Part shown: positions 32,764 to 44,099 of the stretch, piece by piece | Position numbering within the stretch: the first letter of the stretch is position 1 | Layout: each line of letters begins with the position of its first letter | Assembly: GCA_963575745.1 (NCBI GenBank) | Contig: CAUYUJ010014544.1 | Location: 127,501 to 191,500 of the forward strand | Reading direction: 5' to 3' | DNA length: 64,000 nt | DNA from: Prorocentrum cordatum | Taxonomy: Eukaryota; Sar; Dinophyceae; Prorocentrales; Prorocentraceae | Position numbers and translations under genes: made by a program | The notes under the pieces: model-generated | Databases searched by the model: none | Seen by the model: the letters and a program-made list of their open reading frames with translations, nothing else | Told to the model about the DNA's origin: nothing

Positions 32764-35700
32764 TCAGTCGCTGTCGCTACTCGGCGGTGACGAGCTCGAG
32801 CTTGGACAGACAGCATCAGAACCCTCCTCGCAACCCGACCCCTCGGCGTCGTCAACGCGCACCTCGACCTCGTCGCCCGCCTCGCTCAGCGCTGGGAGCG
32901 CGCTGTAGATGCTGAGGGCGACCAGGCTGAATGGAGCGACGGCGAAGGCGCTAAATGCATTCCCAGCCAAGTTGATGATCGCTGCAGGCTCGAACAGCGT
33001 CTTATGTGAAGTGAGATCTTGCACATAACCCCAACCCACCATCTGCATGACCTCGAAGGCCTCCAGAGCACGAATGTGAATTTCGGTTGAACCGGTGCTG
33101 CTGAGCTTGCTCGGCACGTAAGTCCTCATCGCAATTTGCGAATGCCCGAGGAGCGTCGGGGGCCTCTCGGTCCACGGGTTCTTCAAGGCCTTGGCGTCGC
33201 GCTGGGACACCTTGACGACGACAAGCCTCGGAAGGCTACATCCCGCATCAACGAAGTCAGTCTTTTTGCCATCGACTATATCCACAGACGGGCTGAAGAC
33301 CCAGTTCAGGAAGTGAAGCATTTCCACCTGTCTCTGGCACAGACCCTTCTTGGATATGTAGTGTAGATCGCTCTCCTGAGGCGGCCAGTCCAAATTACAA
33401 TCCCTGAAAAACGTGTTGTGCTCATCTCGCCAGCCGACCTCGACGTCATCGCTGCCTGCCCTTGGCTCCCAGCCCTTCACGTTTATCTTGCTCATGAGGG
33501 CCTCGCGACGATCCTGCGGCTCCACGGTGAAGGGGCTGAAGCTGAGAGAAACTGGGAGCAACATGGCCTGCATTAGCTCGCGGGCGCGTAGCCAAAGTTC
33601 CGCTTTGTAAGCGCCGACTTCCAGGAAAGCAACCAGGTAGAATCGGACGCGGGTGACTGGGGAGCCATATCGAGTCGCATCATAGATACTCCAGAAGCTC
33701 GAATAGCCAAGACTCTTAAATTGGTCCACGATGTAATCCACCTCGCGCTCCCCAGTTTCGCCCTCTGCAACGGTGTCCACGTTCTCCAGGATGACCACTC
33801 TCGGCTTCGTCATCCTCACGTAATGGAGCGTGCCCTCGCGGGGAGAAGGGGCACGCTCGCTACCATGGCCCTCCAGGGCCCTCTCATGGATGATAAAAAC
33901 ATAGCCCCCTCCGAAAAATTTACGAGGGGGGCCTGGCGACCTGAAAAAAACAAACATATCCGGAGCCTCCCCTGGGAGCTCCCAGAGCCTGCCGTGGGAG
34001 CCCGTTCATGGGAACTCACGGGGGGTCCTGGGGCCTCCCCTGGGCTCTCACTGGGGCGTCCCCCAAGTCCCGCGGGACGCGCCCCGGGGGGTCTTGGGAT
34101 TCACAGGAGCGCCACAAAAGACTTTCAAACCCGCTCCTGATTCACAAAATGGGTTCCAGACAAACCAAGAAGCCTCCAAGACGCCCCGAGAGGACTCCAA
34201 AAGCATATAGAAGGCTTCCTCAATATTAAAATCGCTCCACTCCTAAAGGAAAACATATAGTTTAAGTACATGAAGCTTTGATGTGTCCTGCCGCCACCAG
34301 ATCGCACGACGAGCCCCTAATGCCGTCCCGAAGCGACCCGCGAGAATCCCAGAAGCACGCTCACGAAAGCCTCACGTGGGCCCCTAGCGCGTCCCAAGAG
34401 CGCCCAGGACGTCCCCAACATGTCCCCCACAAGGGCACAAGACGCTCTCGAACATGCCTGAACCTACGCGAGCGATGCCCACGTGAGGCGAGAAAAAACA
34501 CTGGAAATGTGAGAGGTGAGCCTGGCGACCCGAGAAAAAAAAAAACAATATCCTGGGCCTCCCATGGGCGCCCGCGCAGGGGGGGTCTTGGGTGCCTTCC
34601 AGGGCTACGCTGGGCCTCCGGGACCCTTCGAACAGCGAAACAGGGGGGGGCCATAAACGCCATGCATCAACCAATCAACCATTCAATCAAACTCTGCCAT
34701 AAACCCTCATGAGAGCGAATCGGTCTGGAAGGGAGGAGAGGGGGGGCCGCTGGAAGAGAAGGGGGAGGGGGGATGACAACGAAGCAAACAAAGAGAAGGA
34801 GGTGACGAGAGAAGAAGGAGGGACATGAGGAAACCCACCTTCCTCCTCCTCATCCCCTGCCTACTCCACCGCCCCCTCCTCCTCCTCAACTTCACCATCC
34901 TCATCCTCCTGGAGGGAGGGGGGACCTTTTGACGGGCCCCTGGGCAAGAAATCAACATGATAGAAAAAATGCTAGGCCGATTGAACGCCGGGACCAGTGA
35001 ACAACGCGCGGGCGTCTGGGCCCGAGGAAAGGCGCCTGCCGAGTCCTTCACGCCCTGGCCAGTGAGTTCCTCACCGTTCCTGATGCAGTTCTTGTTCTTG
35101 CCGCGGTTGGGGTTCAGCTTCGACTTGGACTGGCACGGGGGGCCTGCGACCAGCCAATCCACAACTGGCACGTGGACGTTCTTGCCAGAGATGAGGTCAC
35201 GAGGATTGGCCTCCTTGAGATCTTCCAGAGACTTGAACATGTGAAGTGGCCTGAAAGAGTCCAGGATCCACTTGCGTTTCAGAGGGCTCTTTTCGCATGA
35301 GAAACTGTGGTCGAAACGGATGCTGGGCCCGTGCGTCTCGGAAATTGCATCGGCGACGCCGCTGAGGACTCCCATGACAATCCGCCGTGCCCACAGGGGC
35401 TGCTCGGCCTGGATCTGTTAACGAAATATCACCACCCTGAGACGGGAGGTCCACAGTTGCTCTTGGGGTCATCTTGGCTCGTCTACGCTGCCACGGGGAT
35501 TTCTTGAAATGCCAGAGCTTGACTATCAGAGACGGACGGGGGGGTGGCGAAGCCCTTCATATATCGGATCCAGAGAACAAAGTGCCCACCCTTATCACGA
35601 TATCAGAGTCGCCTGGCGCTGGCACAAGCGAATGGATACTCCGACAGAACTCGACCTTCACACGGCCGTGGAGCTTGTCGATGCATCCGCGAATCGCAAG

Positions 35701-38508
35701 CTGCAAGGGCGTGCGCCCGCGCACCGGCGCGGAATCAGGCACGGCGGGCGGCAAGTCCACGACGTCGGGCTCCAGGTCGTCGACCTGAGGGCCTCAGACA
35801 AACCCTAGGGGCGAACGCTGCGGGGAGGGGAGAGGCCTTCGAGCCTGCTAGAGCTCTCCCCGAAGTGGGAGCCGTCTTGGGGATCCCAAAAGAGGCCCAA
35901 GGAGGCCCCGATGATGCCCCAGGGGGGGCCAAGAGGCCCCAGGCAAGCCTCAGGAGGCCCTGCGCCGCACTTACCTGATATGCGCCATGGAACCTCGTCG
36001 AAGCGCTGCTGAAGCACCCCTTGCCCCTCGGGGGCTGTCTTGGAGCTGTCTTGGAGCCCTGCTGGAGCCCGTGCGAGAGAAGGTGTAGCCACTAAACTGC
36101 GACCTAGTAGCGACTGCCCCGCGCCAGATCTTGCGCCGAAGCAGAAAGAGGGAGGGGGGGGAGGAAAGGGAGGCGGGAGGGGAGAGGAAGATGATGAAAC
36201 CTAAGAAGGGCTAGAAATAAAACAAGTGGTAGGTGACAGGGGGGCCGTCTCCACTCCGAGGTGACAGGGGTCAGCGAAATGTGGTTGACGCACCGCCCAA
36301 TCGGCTGCATAAGTCAGACTGCGCCGTCGGCCACGCAGCGGCCGACGGTAATCGCTGATCCCAGGTAAGCGCTTATGACTCTGAACTCAGATAACTCTGC
36401 TTACTCCGGTTAACTCTGGAAGCTCTGGTTCAGGGGGTGCGCCAGCCAAATTTCGCCGACGCCCCCAGGGAAACTCCGGTTAACTCTGGCCAATTTTCGT
36501 TACCACAGTTAGGACCTCTCGAGCGAGATCGCCTTTGCCATAGTTTCGGGCGTCAGCGAAATTTCGCTGACCCTGGGGGGTCAGCGAAATTTGGCTGACG
36601 CGACCCCCATAAACAGAGTTAACCACAGTTACCCGAGTTAACCAACGTGTCCAGAGATACTTCGCTGACCCTTTACCCACTGATTTAGCAGGTAAAGCGT
36701 CAGCCAAATTTCGCTGACCCTTTACCCTCTAAATTAGCGGGTATAACGTCAGCGAAAATTCCCCCCGCCCCCGCCCAGGACGGGCGGGGGGGGGGCGGCT
36801 GACCGGGGGTTGATGAGAGAGGGCCGGGCGGGGACGTGGCGGGGGAGGGCCCCCTCGCGGGTAACCCCCTCGCCCGTGATCTCCCCTCCCCCTCCCTTGC
36901 TTCTGCGCCCCCTACCGCCCCCCCTCTTTCTCCGCGGCAGGCCTGAATGGCCGAAGCCGCCTGGAGGCTGCCGAGCTCGAGGCCGAAGCACGCGTGCAGC
37001 TCGTCGCCCTCCTCTGACTCCGACAGGCAGGGCATGTCCACCATCACCGTGCCCAGCTCGACCTGCTCGAGGTCCGCGAGGGCCTTCAAGTTTTCTGCCT
37101 CCTGGGTTGAAACGATGGAACCGAGTTCATTCTCCTCCTCGTCGCGGTCGACGGCCGCCGGGGCCTTGGTCGACTCGCCAGCAGGCGCCTCGGCCTCGCT
37201 GGAAGGGGCGGCTGGGCCCGCAGGAAGCTCGAGGCGGGCCGCGGGGACCTTGGCCTCGCACATGCTGTCCTCGTAGGCTTCGACCAGGGTCTCCGCCTCG
37301 CTGGGGAGGGCCGCGGGCTCCACAGCGAGCTCGAGGCGGGGCGCGGGGAGCTTGGCCTCGTGGTCCTCGAGCACCTCGACAAGGGTCTCCGCCTCGCAGG
37401 CGGGGGCAGCGGGGATCGCGGGGATGTCGCCGGGGGCCGCCTGGCCCTCTGCCGCCTCCTCGACCGACTCGATCGGACATCCTCGGCACCCCTCTGAATG
37501 CGGAGGCGCGGCAGCATGGGCCGACGGGGCAGCCTGACAAGTGCGAGAAGGACGGGGGCAGGGGGGGCGATGAGGAGGAAGAGTGGGAGGAGGGGAGGAG
37601 GGAGAGGAGGAGGAGGAGGAGGAGGAGGAGGAGGAGCAGGAGGAGGAGGAGAAGCATAATCGGAGGGAGGAGGAGGAGGGGAAGGAGGAGGAGGAGCAGG
37701 AGGAGGAGCAGGAGGAGGAGAAGGAGGAGGAGAAGGAGGAGGAGGAGGAGGAGGAAGAGGGGCAGGAGGAGGAGGAGGAGGGGGAGGAGGAGGAGTGGAG
37801 AAGGAAGAGGTGGGGGAGGAAGAGAGGAGGCGGAGACGAGGAGACGAGAAGGAGGAGGAGGAGAAGTGGCGGAGGCGGAGGAGGGAGAGAGAGGAGGAGG
37901 AGGAGAGGAGGAGGATACGAGGGAGGAGAGGAGGAGGGGAGGAGGAGAGGAGGAGGAGGGAGGGAGAGGGAGGGAGAGGAGGGGAGGAGGAGGAAGATGA
38001 CGGAGGAGAGAGGACGAGAGAGGGCGATGATGATGATGAGGAGGAGGAGGAGGAGGAGGAAGGAGGAGGAGGAAGAGGAGAGGAGGAGGAGGGGGAGGAG
38101 AGGAGGAGAAGGAGGATGAGAGGAGGAGGAGGAGGAGGAGGAGGAGGAGGAGGTGGAGTCGAATGCCTCCTGCGCAGCCGCAGTAGCGGCCGCTGGCGAC
38201 GCTTCGCCCTCGAAAGCGCCGCTCAGCAAGCCGTCGGGGTCCCGCGCGCCCACGCGGGGCTGCCCGGGCACGGTCGACGCCTCGCTGCGCGGGGAGTCGA
38301 CGCGGGGCGTGCTTGTCCCTCGATCGGCTGCCCCTGCGCCCAGCATGGGGTCTGTCACGGCCTTGCGCTTGAGAAGCTCCAGCACGCCAACCGCCGAGCC
38401 ATCCGACCCGCCATCTGCTCGGACTGGCGCGTCAACGGACGTCGCTGCTGTCGCGGGCCTCTTCATCACAGCAGGGCCGTTCGGGCGGGGCCGTTTCTTA
38501 GGCGCCAT
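32764..38508 (-). CDS. C5-cytosine DNA methyltransferase, multi-exon
   Basis: Exons in my model: 38508 to about 38160, 37497 to about 36940, 35784-35563, 35415-35055 and about 33834-32764. The first two (nuclear MAPKKRPRP start, acidic region with a repeated ETLVE...EAKxPAxRLEL unit) are joined to the catalytic exons by inference. Catalytic motifs occur in the canonical C5-methyltransferase order: I (VGTLFSGSDI, about 35590-35563), II-like (FSCEKSPLKRKW), IV with the catalytic Cys (GPPCQSKSKLN), VI (VVILENVDT), VIII (TRVRFYLV), a region in place of IX, and X (GNAFSAFAVAPFSL). All key residues appear present. The family adds methyl to cytosine C5 using S-adenosylmethionine. Related methyltransferases are multi-copy and mobile-element-borne in dinoflagellates. 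Donors after motif I and before motif VI are not plain GT. Confidence 0.8.
33955..34640. repeat. 10-bp-periodic repeat, C orientation, inside the methyltransferase
   Basis: Two blocks (about 33960-34225 and 34330-34640) of CCTGGGAGCC/CCCCAAGAC-like units, separated by an A/T-rich stretch. They lie in the intron between motif IV and motif VI. Confidence 0.6.
34641..35054. other. Intron sequence without recognised repeat
   Basis: The rest of the intron between methyltransferase exons. A/G-rich at 34735-34830 and CCT-rich at 34840-34915; otherwise unremarkable. Confidence 0.45.
35860..36075. repeat. 10-bp-periodic repeat, C orientation
   Basis: AGGCCCCAAG and CCTCAGGAGG units at about 10-bp spacing, in the intron upstream of methyltransferase motif I. 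Confidence 0.6.
36265..36765. repeat. Cluster of 20-bp palindromes and GTTAACTCYGG repeats
   Basis: At least six copies of a 20-bp dyad with consensus GTCAGCSAAATTTSGCTGAC: 36270-36289, 36441-36460, 36552-36571 (perfect palindrome), 36580-36599, 36699-36718, and a partial copy from 36748. Between them lie repeated AACTCCGGTTAACTCTGG-like words, and two roughly 50-bp units carry TTTACCC...GGTAAA dyads. The block is in an intron of the methyltransferase gene. Regulatory, replication and transposon-end roles are all possible. Confidence 0.8.
37590..38155. repeat. GGA microsatellite within the methyltransferase gene
   Basis: GGA-rich repeat between the first two inferred exons. The minus-strand frame stays open across it (Ser/Pro/Leu tracts), so it could be an intron or a translated low-complexity insert. 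Confidence 0.9.
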
Positions 38509-39115
38509 CGAATCAGGGGGATGTAGGAGCGGCAACCTGCTCAGAGCATCACGGCGGCTACGGATGTCGAAGCGGGATGGAACGGTTCGCTCGACCACGA
38601 GCGGCTGCAGGGGGGCACTTTTTGGGTCGCCCCCAGAGCGCATGGGGCACTCCTGGACAGGGGGCGCGCCGACGCGTCTGAGCGTGCGCCTTTATATGAA
38701 AAAAATTGAGTGGCCCTGGGACCTCCGAGGGGGCTGGAAACACCTTGTCGACCTGGGCCTGCCTGTGCTGATGTTGCAGCACCCGCTCCTGCCGTTCCTC
38801 ATCCTGCTTCTCCTTCTTCGCTTCTCCTCTTCCCGTGCCGCCCCCTCCTGCCGACCCCCCCCCTCCTTCCTCCTCGGATGGGCTTCCCTCGGAAACCGAC
38901 CACTCTGCGCATCAAGAAGTCGGGGGGGGGGGTGCGTTTTTGTTTTTCCCAGGCCCCAACTGGGAATGGGCAAGTAGCAGCTGGTGGCCAATCCCTGCTG
39001 GCACGACAGTCACGCCTACCTCTGCTCTCGACGACCCGCCCCCCCAGAGAACGTGCCAGGGGCGGGGCCAGTCGTCCAACTCAAATTCGGCACTGCGGCT
39101 GCCCCCGCAGCTGCG
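38509..39115. other. Intergenic spacer between transposase and methyltransferase genes
   Basis: Contains the presumed promoter of the methyltransferase gene on the minus strand. No recognisable promoter motif; a TTTATATGAAAAAA patch occurs at about 38691-38705. Confidence 0.45.
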
Positions 39116-42100
39116 TCACAACATGCGCTCCATGGCCTCCTCAGTCCAGTCGTCCGGGACCAACTCGCGGATCTTGCCACCGATCTCGCGAAGGTGCTTG
39201 GTGCGCGCGTCGGCCTCCGTCACGTCCACGTGCCTGCCGAGGAGCAGCCACCCTTTCACCAAGCGCCTGGCCTCACCAGAACTGATGGCCTTGGCGCCTA
39301 CCCCTAAATGAATCTGCTTCTGGCACTTCGTGGAGTCCCCAGCGTTCAAATGCATGTGGCAAGACGCCCCCCACGCCACCAGACCCTTGCCGTGCTTGCG
39401 GTCGTGAACCGGGGCAATGTGCCAGGGCCCCCACGGCTCTCCGCGGCGCGCTCGAACCGCTGGATGTGGTTCTGGCGGCGGCGGCACGCCTGGCGGCACT
39501 CCGGGCAGCGGCGCGCCAGCGGCTGCGGCGGCACAGGGTCCGACCTCCGAGGGCACGCGAGAAACATCTACATCTCGCACCCCCGCCGCTATCGAGATCC
39601 CATGGCCCTGGAAGGGGGTGTGAATGTGATTTTCTGTGAAAAAACTGGTTCCGTCGAGCTGTCCGCGGCAGTGGCCGCGGTAGTTTTTGGGCCGACCGAG
39701 CACCGCCGCCCCCCCATCTAGTTCGCGTCTCCTCCTCCACCGCCTCCGCCTCCTCCTCCTCCTCTGCTTCGTCGTCGTCGTCCTCATCCTCCTCCTCTCC
39801 CCCCCCCCTCCTCTGCTTCGCCCTCCTCCTCTGCCCCCGCCCCCTACCGGGGCGGGGGGCGGCGACGCAGTGGAGGACGATAGGGGGGGTTGGTCAGTGA
39901 ATGACTACCTACCAGACCACCCCAACCCAACCCGAAGACCCGAATTTCGGGTTGGGGGGGGTAAGGGTTCCACATGTGTTTTTTCGATGTTTCCCGAACC
40001 CCCTCCCACTGGAAATCGAGGGTAAATCTGAGCCTTCGGGTTGGGTTGAGGTGGTCTGGTGGGTGGTGAGTGAAGGCCACCTTAGCCTCGGCCCCGGCCT
40101 TGGCCTTCGCCTTCGCCTTGGGCTTGTCCGCGAAAGCCTTGACGATCAAGTCCTCGCGGTCGGAGCCCGAGTCGTCGCTGACCTCCTTCCAGGCCGGGAT
40201 CACCTCCAGTTTCTGGCGCTTCTTCTGGGGGCCATTCAGCGACTCCAGGCCCGCCTCGAGCTTGAGCCTCCATCTCTCTAAGGCTGGCGGCAGCTTCACG
40301 CTCTCGTCCAAAGGGGAATCAGGCAAGGTCACCAGGTTGACCGCAGGCTTCTCCTCCAAGAACAAAATGCCGTCACGCGCGTGCTTGACGTCCATGAATG
40401 ACACGTTCAGCTCCCTCACCCGCGGAGTCGGCAGTTTCTCGCACCCAGCAAGGACGCCCCGGATGATCATGCCTGCGGTGAGGGCCCACGTCCTCCCATC
40501 GGGCTGCCTGCAGACGCAAAGCTTCGCTGGCTCGGACTCGCGGTCAATCGTGACCTTCGCGAACACTGCGACCCGCGGGGAAGCCTTGCGAACGTGCAAT
40601 ACCAACACTCTGATGGCCTTGAAGGACCCGTCACTTCGGACCCCACGAATGTTGGCGAACTTGCCGATGCGAGATTCAACGTGGGACTCAAGCTTGCGCA
40701 TGATGGAGGTCAGCTCGTCGATGCACCACTCCTCCCTCGTCGCGCATACCCCTGGGTGCAACTTCCAACATGGAAGGGCAGCCTGAACAATGAAGCCCTT
40801 CGGGATGCTGGTCGAATCATCCACGATCAAGCCCTTCGACATTATGGCCCGGAACTCCTTGCAGTAGCGGCGGTGGCCACCAAGGGGGGCGCCTGCGCCA
40901 GTGCCGCAGATATCCCTTGCAGCGGATTCGAAAGACTGCGTGGAGATAGGAGACCACCTGGAACCTAAGCCCCAAAAAGTCTCTTGGAGTTTGTCGCCCA
41001 GCCTCTTCTCGTCCTCTAGCTTCACGTGCTGGAGCTCGATATCGGATGACTTCTTTCGCAACCAATCCACCTCGGCCTTGCCTTGGAACTCGGCTTTCTG
41101 GGACTCCAGGAGGAAAGACCATTTCAACCTAGTCTCCAAAATGACCTCCTCGTTCTGCTGGCGAGAAAGGCAGTTCACCCCCAATTTCTTGCGATGCAAA
41201 TCCCGTTGTTGTTTGAGATAATGTACCCAACCGCTACTTGGTCTCGATTTTCGCTTCTCCCGCACAGCTGCGATAGGGGCTCCATCTTCGATCAACTCCG
41301 CGCGAGTGAGGAACCTGGGGTCCCTGCCCCCAGCCGACAAATGCCTCCGGAGAATCTGACCCAGCATGCCGACCGAGGATAAGCGCTCGGCGTTCGGCGT
41401 GGAATTGTTGGTTTTGCCAGCGATGCCGACGTCTAGTTTGAGAGCGGCCAGCATCCTTTCCAAGTGCATGTTCGTCAGCCTCGCTGAGCTTGCCCACAGG
41501 CGCAGCGACGCGAGGAAATCGAGGTCCCCAAGTAACGCCGGCGCATCGGGATACAAGCTTCGCAACTTCCAGCTGAAATCAGGATCGAGGCAACACTCCT
41601 CCTTGCCAAAGAAATCCCTGCACAACTCGGCCTTGTCGTGCTCCGTCGCGGCTGGGTGGACCAGCGACGCCAATTGCATCGGGTACTCGTCGACGCAAAG
41701 GAACCTCAACCAAAGTTGCCCCGCAGTGTTCGCTGCCATCTGGAACGCCATCTGCATCGCCTCCTCGTCGTAGCCGTAATGCTGAAGGACGCGACTGACA
41801 GCAGACGCCCTGCCCAATGGGGCCACCAATATGCGCGCCATGTCTCGCTGGCAACGATGCACAGGGCTGCTCTCGCTCCAAACCGCGTCCAACATGCAAT
41901 TTCCCTCTGCGTCAAAGTGCTGCATTTCTGCCATGAGCTCATCGACAGGGATCGTCACGAACGCGGACACGGCCAAGAACTTGGCGCGGCCCTCGTCCTC
42001 CGCGATGCAGCGCGTCCTCCGCGCCTTCGAGCGCAAGTAACTCCGGTACTCGTCGCCGCCGTCCTTGTTCCAATTTTTACTAAGGCTCGACAGCGCCGAT

Positions 42101-43920
42101 CGCAAGCACGACGGGAGAACCCTGTGGAGGAGGCAGAAGAGAACAATATTGCCAGCGGCCTCGGTGGCAGTCCCCCACCTGTTGACCGAGGGCACGAGCG
42201 CGTCGCTGCCCAACACGGCGCCGACCTCGAGGAGAGCCGAGTACGTGCCGAGGCGGGTCTCCTCCTCAGTGGTGCACGTGCACTCGCCGGGCACGCAGTG
42301 GTGAGTGAGCGTCGGGGCCGTCCAGTCACCATTGCAGAAATGCATCAGCTTCTCCAAGCGGGCTAGCTTGACGTCGCTCCCGCCCCCGCGTTTCCCGCCA
42401 GCCCTGGCAGGGGGAATTGCGCGTATATAGCGAGAGACAGGGGGGCTGAAACAGACGCATCGAATCTGCCTGCAAGAGGCCTCCGAAAAGCCCCCACCAC
42501 CACCGCCGCCGCCACCGCGCGATTTCTAAACGTCAACCCAGAAGTTCCGACCCACAAACACGGCACCTTGGCTGTTGTTTCATCTATTCATCGACTTCGC
42601 GTGCATCGAGAGAAATAGGATGGAGGAAGGGGGAAGGGGAAGTGGAGGAGGAGGAGGCGCAGCGGGGAGGGGGAGGGGGAGGAGGAGGGAGCGGAAGAGA
42701 GGCGGAGGAGGAAGAGGTGGAGGAGGGGGAGGGGGGAAGCGCCCCTCAAACGGGGACTCCACTATCGGGTACTTTGGCCAGTGACCCAGCGAGACCAACC
42801 CTTCCCGATGTGGGCAAAGCTGCAATGCAAGAAAAAGGCCCTAAAGTGGCAACTTTCGGCAAAATTTCAAAGTACCCGTTAGTAAGTACCCGTTACGGTG
42901 CCGTTGGCTGGCCTGAACAAGGCTTTCTCCGCGAGCTCCCTGTTTCGCCGACGAAGGTGCTCGGGGGCAGGCAAGCGCGAGATCGTCATCTTCTCGGCGA
43001 GCTGCCAGAGCGCGCTCTGGAGGTTGGCCTTGGGTCGAAACGGCGGCGGCAGCGCTGAAATCGCTCCCGCTCCCGCTCCTCCTCCGCTTCCCCACCCCTC
43101 CCTTCGCCCCCCTATCCTCGATCCACCTCGCCTTCTCTTCTTCTCCTCTCATCCTCCTCGAATGGCAAGGCTGGGCGAGGACGTCGACGGGCCTGATGCT
43201 GGACGCCCGAGGCCGTCACCACCATGGCGTGAACGTCGCCGACGATGTCGTTCTCCGGCACGGCCGAGACGACAATGCGGTGGAGGGCGTGCGCTAGGCA
43301 ACCCGCATCGTTGTATAAAACGTTGCCGCATGTCCTGAGGTACTGAGCCACGAACTTCTTCTTCCTCAAATTGCTACTTGCATTGTCGGGGTTCTCATTG
43401 ACGTACACGAACTTGCACCGGCTGGCCAGATCGACGATGGAGTCGAGCTTCAAATTTTCATCGGCCTCTGTCGCAGCATGGATGCACGAAGAGTTGGCCT
43501 TGGCAAGCACGACGGGGGGGTCGGTTGCCACTCTCCTATGGATCCCGCCCTGCGGATCAAGGATGTCCACGGTAGACTGCTGCATCATGACTTCCAAAAT
43601 CCCAAACTTCACTTTGACGTTTGGGGCCGACCTCCTGTATTCGCTGTAACCAACGACATTCTACTTGTTCGTGCTTGGGTCCAGGATGACGCAGCGAGAG
43701 AGCGGCATGAGACGCTCCTTCAATGCGGAGTTGAAGAAACTGATGCGCATGGGGGTGGCGTCATAGCTGCGGCTGATAACCACGGAACCCTTTGCCCTCA
43801 CGCCGTTGAGAAACTTACCCATCTCAGCCCTCTGCAAAAGCACAGCAGCGCCAGCCACTCCGAATACGGCATCCAAGTTCTTCGTGCCGTCGATGCCCCG
43901 CGAAATCCGGACGACCTGGC
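39116..43920 (-). CDS. Transposase-like protein with RNase H-like core, multi-exon
   Basis: My exon model: 43920 to about 43225, about 42370-40081, and 39607-39116 (stop TGA at 39118-39116). The first exon has SRSYDATPMRI, a likely first catalytic Asp, then PDNASSN and CLAHALHRIV. DNAxxN plus CxAHxxxxI resembles the second-Asp region of hAT-type RNase H-fold transposases. The long second exon is largely helical, with GDW...HHC...CTC, RLTNMHLERML and STPNAERL. The last exon has a short Cys/His segment (GASCHMHL...KCQKQI) resembling a zinc site. I recognise this order from unnamed multi-copy dinoflagellate proteins. Possible upstream exons are about 44570-44410 and 44270-44130. An in-frame TAG at 43663-43661 falls where the family appears to have Trp. 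The copy may be a pseudogene. The transposase assignment is inference from motifs. Confidence 0.6.
39900..40072. repeat. Short inverted-repeat element in an intron (introner-like)
   Basis: Arms of about 40 bp, the inner part reading CCAGACCACCYCAACCCAA then CCCGAAG, lie in opposite orientation at about 39907-39945 and 40035-40072. The element begins within 10 bp of the inferred donor (GTGGCC at 40080-40075) of the last transposase intron. Confidence 0.75.
42766..42878. repeat. Second short inverted-repeat element in a transposase intron
   Basis: CGGGTACTTTG at 42766-42776 and its exact complement CAAAGTACCCG at 42868-42878 bound a 113-bp segment. A further AGTACCCGTTA copy follows. Located in the intron between the inferred first and second exons. 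Confidence 0.6.
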
Positions 43921-44099
43921 ACGGCTCGGATGGGCAAAATCCTCCTCCTCCTCCTCCCTCGTGCTCCTCCGCCTCCGCCGTCCACGTCATCCTCCTCATC
44001 CTCATCGGCCTTCTCATCCTCCTCGTCTGCCTCACCTCCTCATCCTCATCGCCCTCCTCGTCTCAGTCACCCTCCGCATCCACCCTCGTTTCCCGCCCT

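Noticed and set aside
36700-38643. Single 647-codon exon spanning the GGA array
   Set aside because: The middle is pure low complexity; I prefer two exons with the array in an intron, though the open frame means this is not certain.
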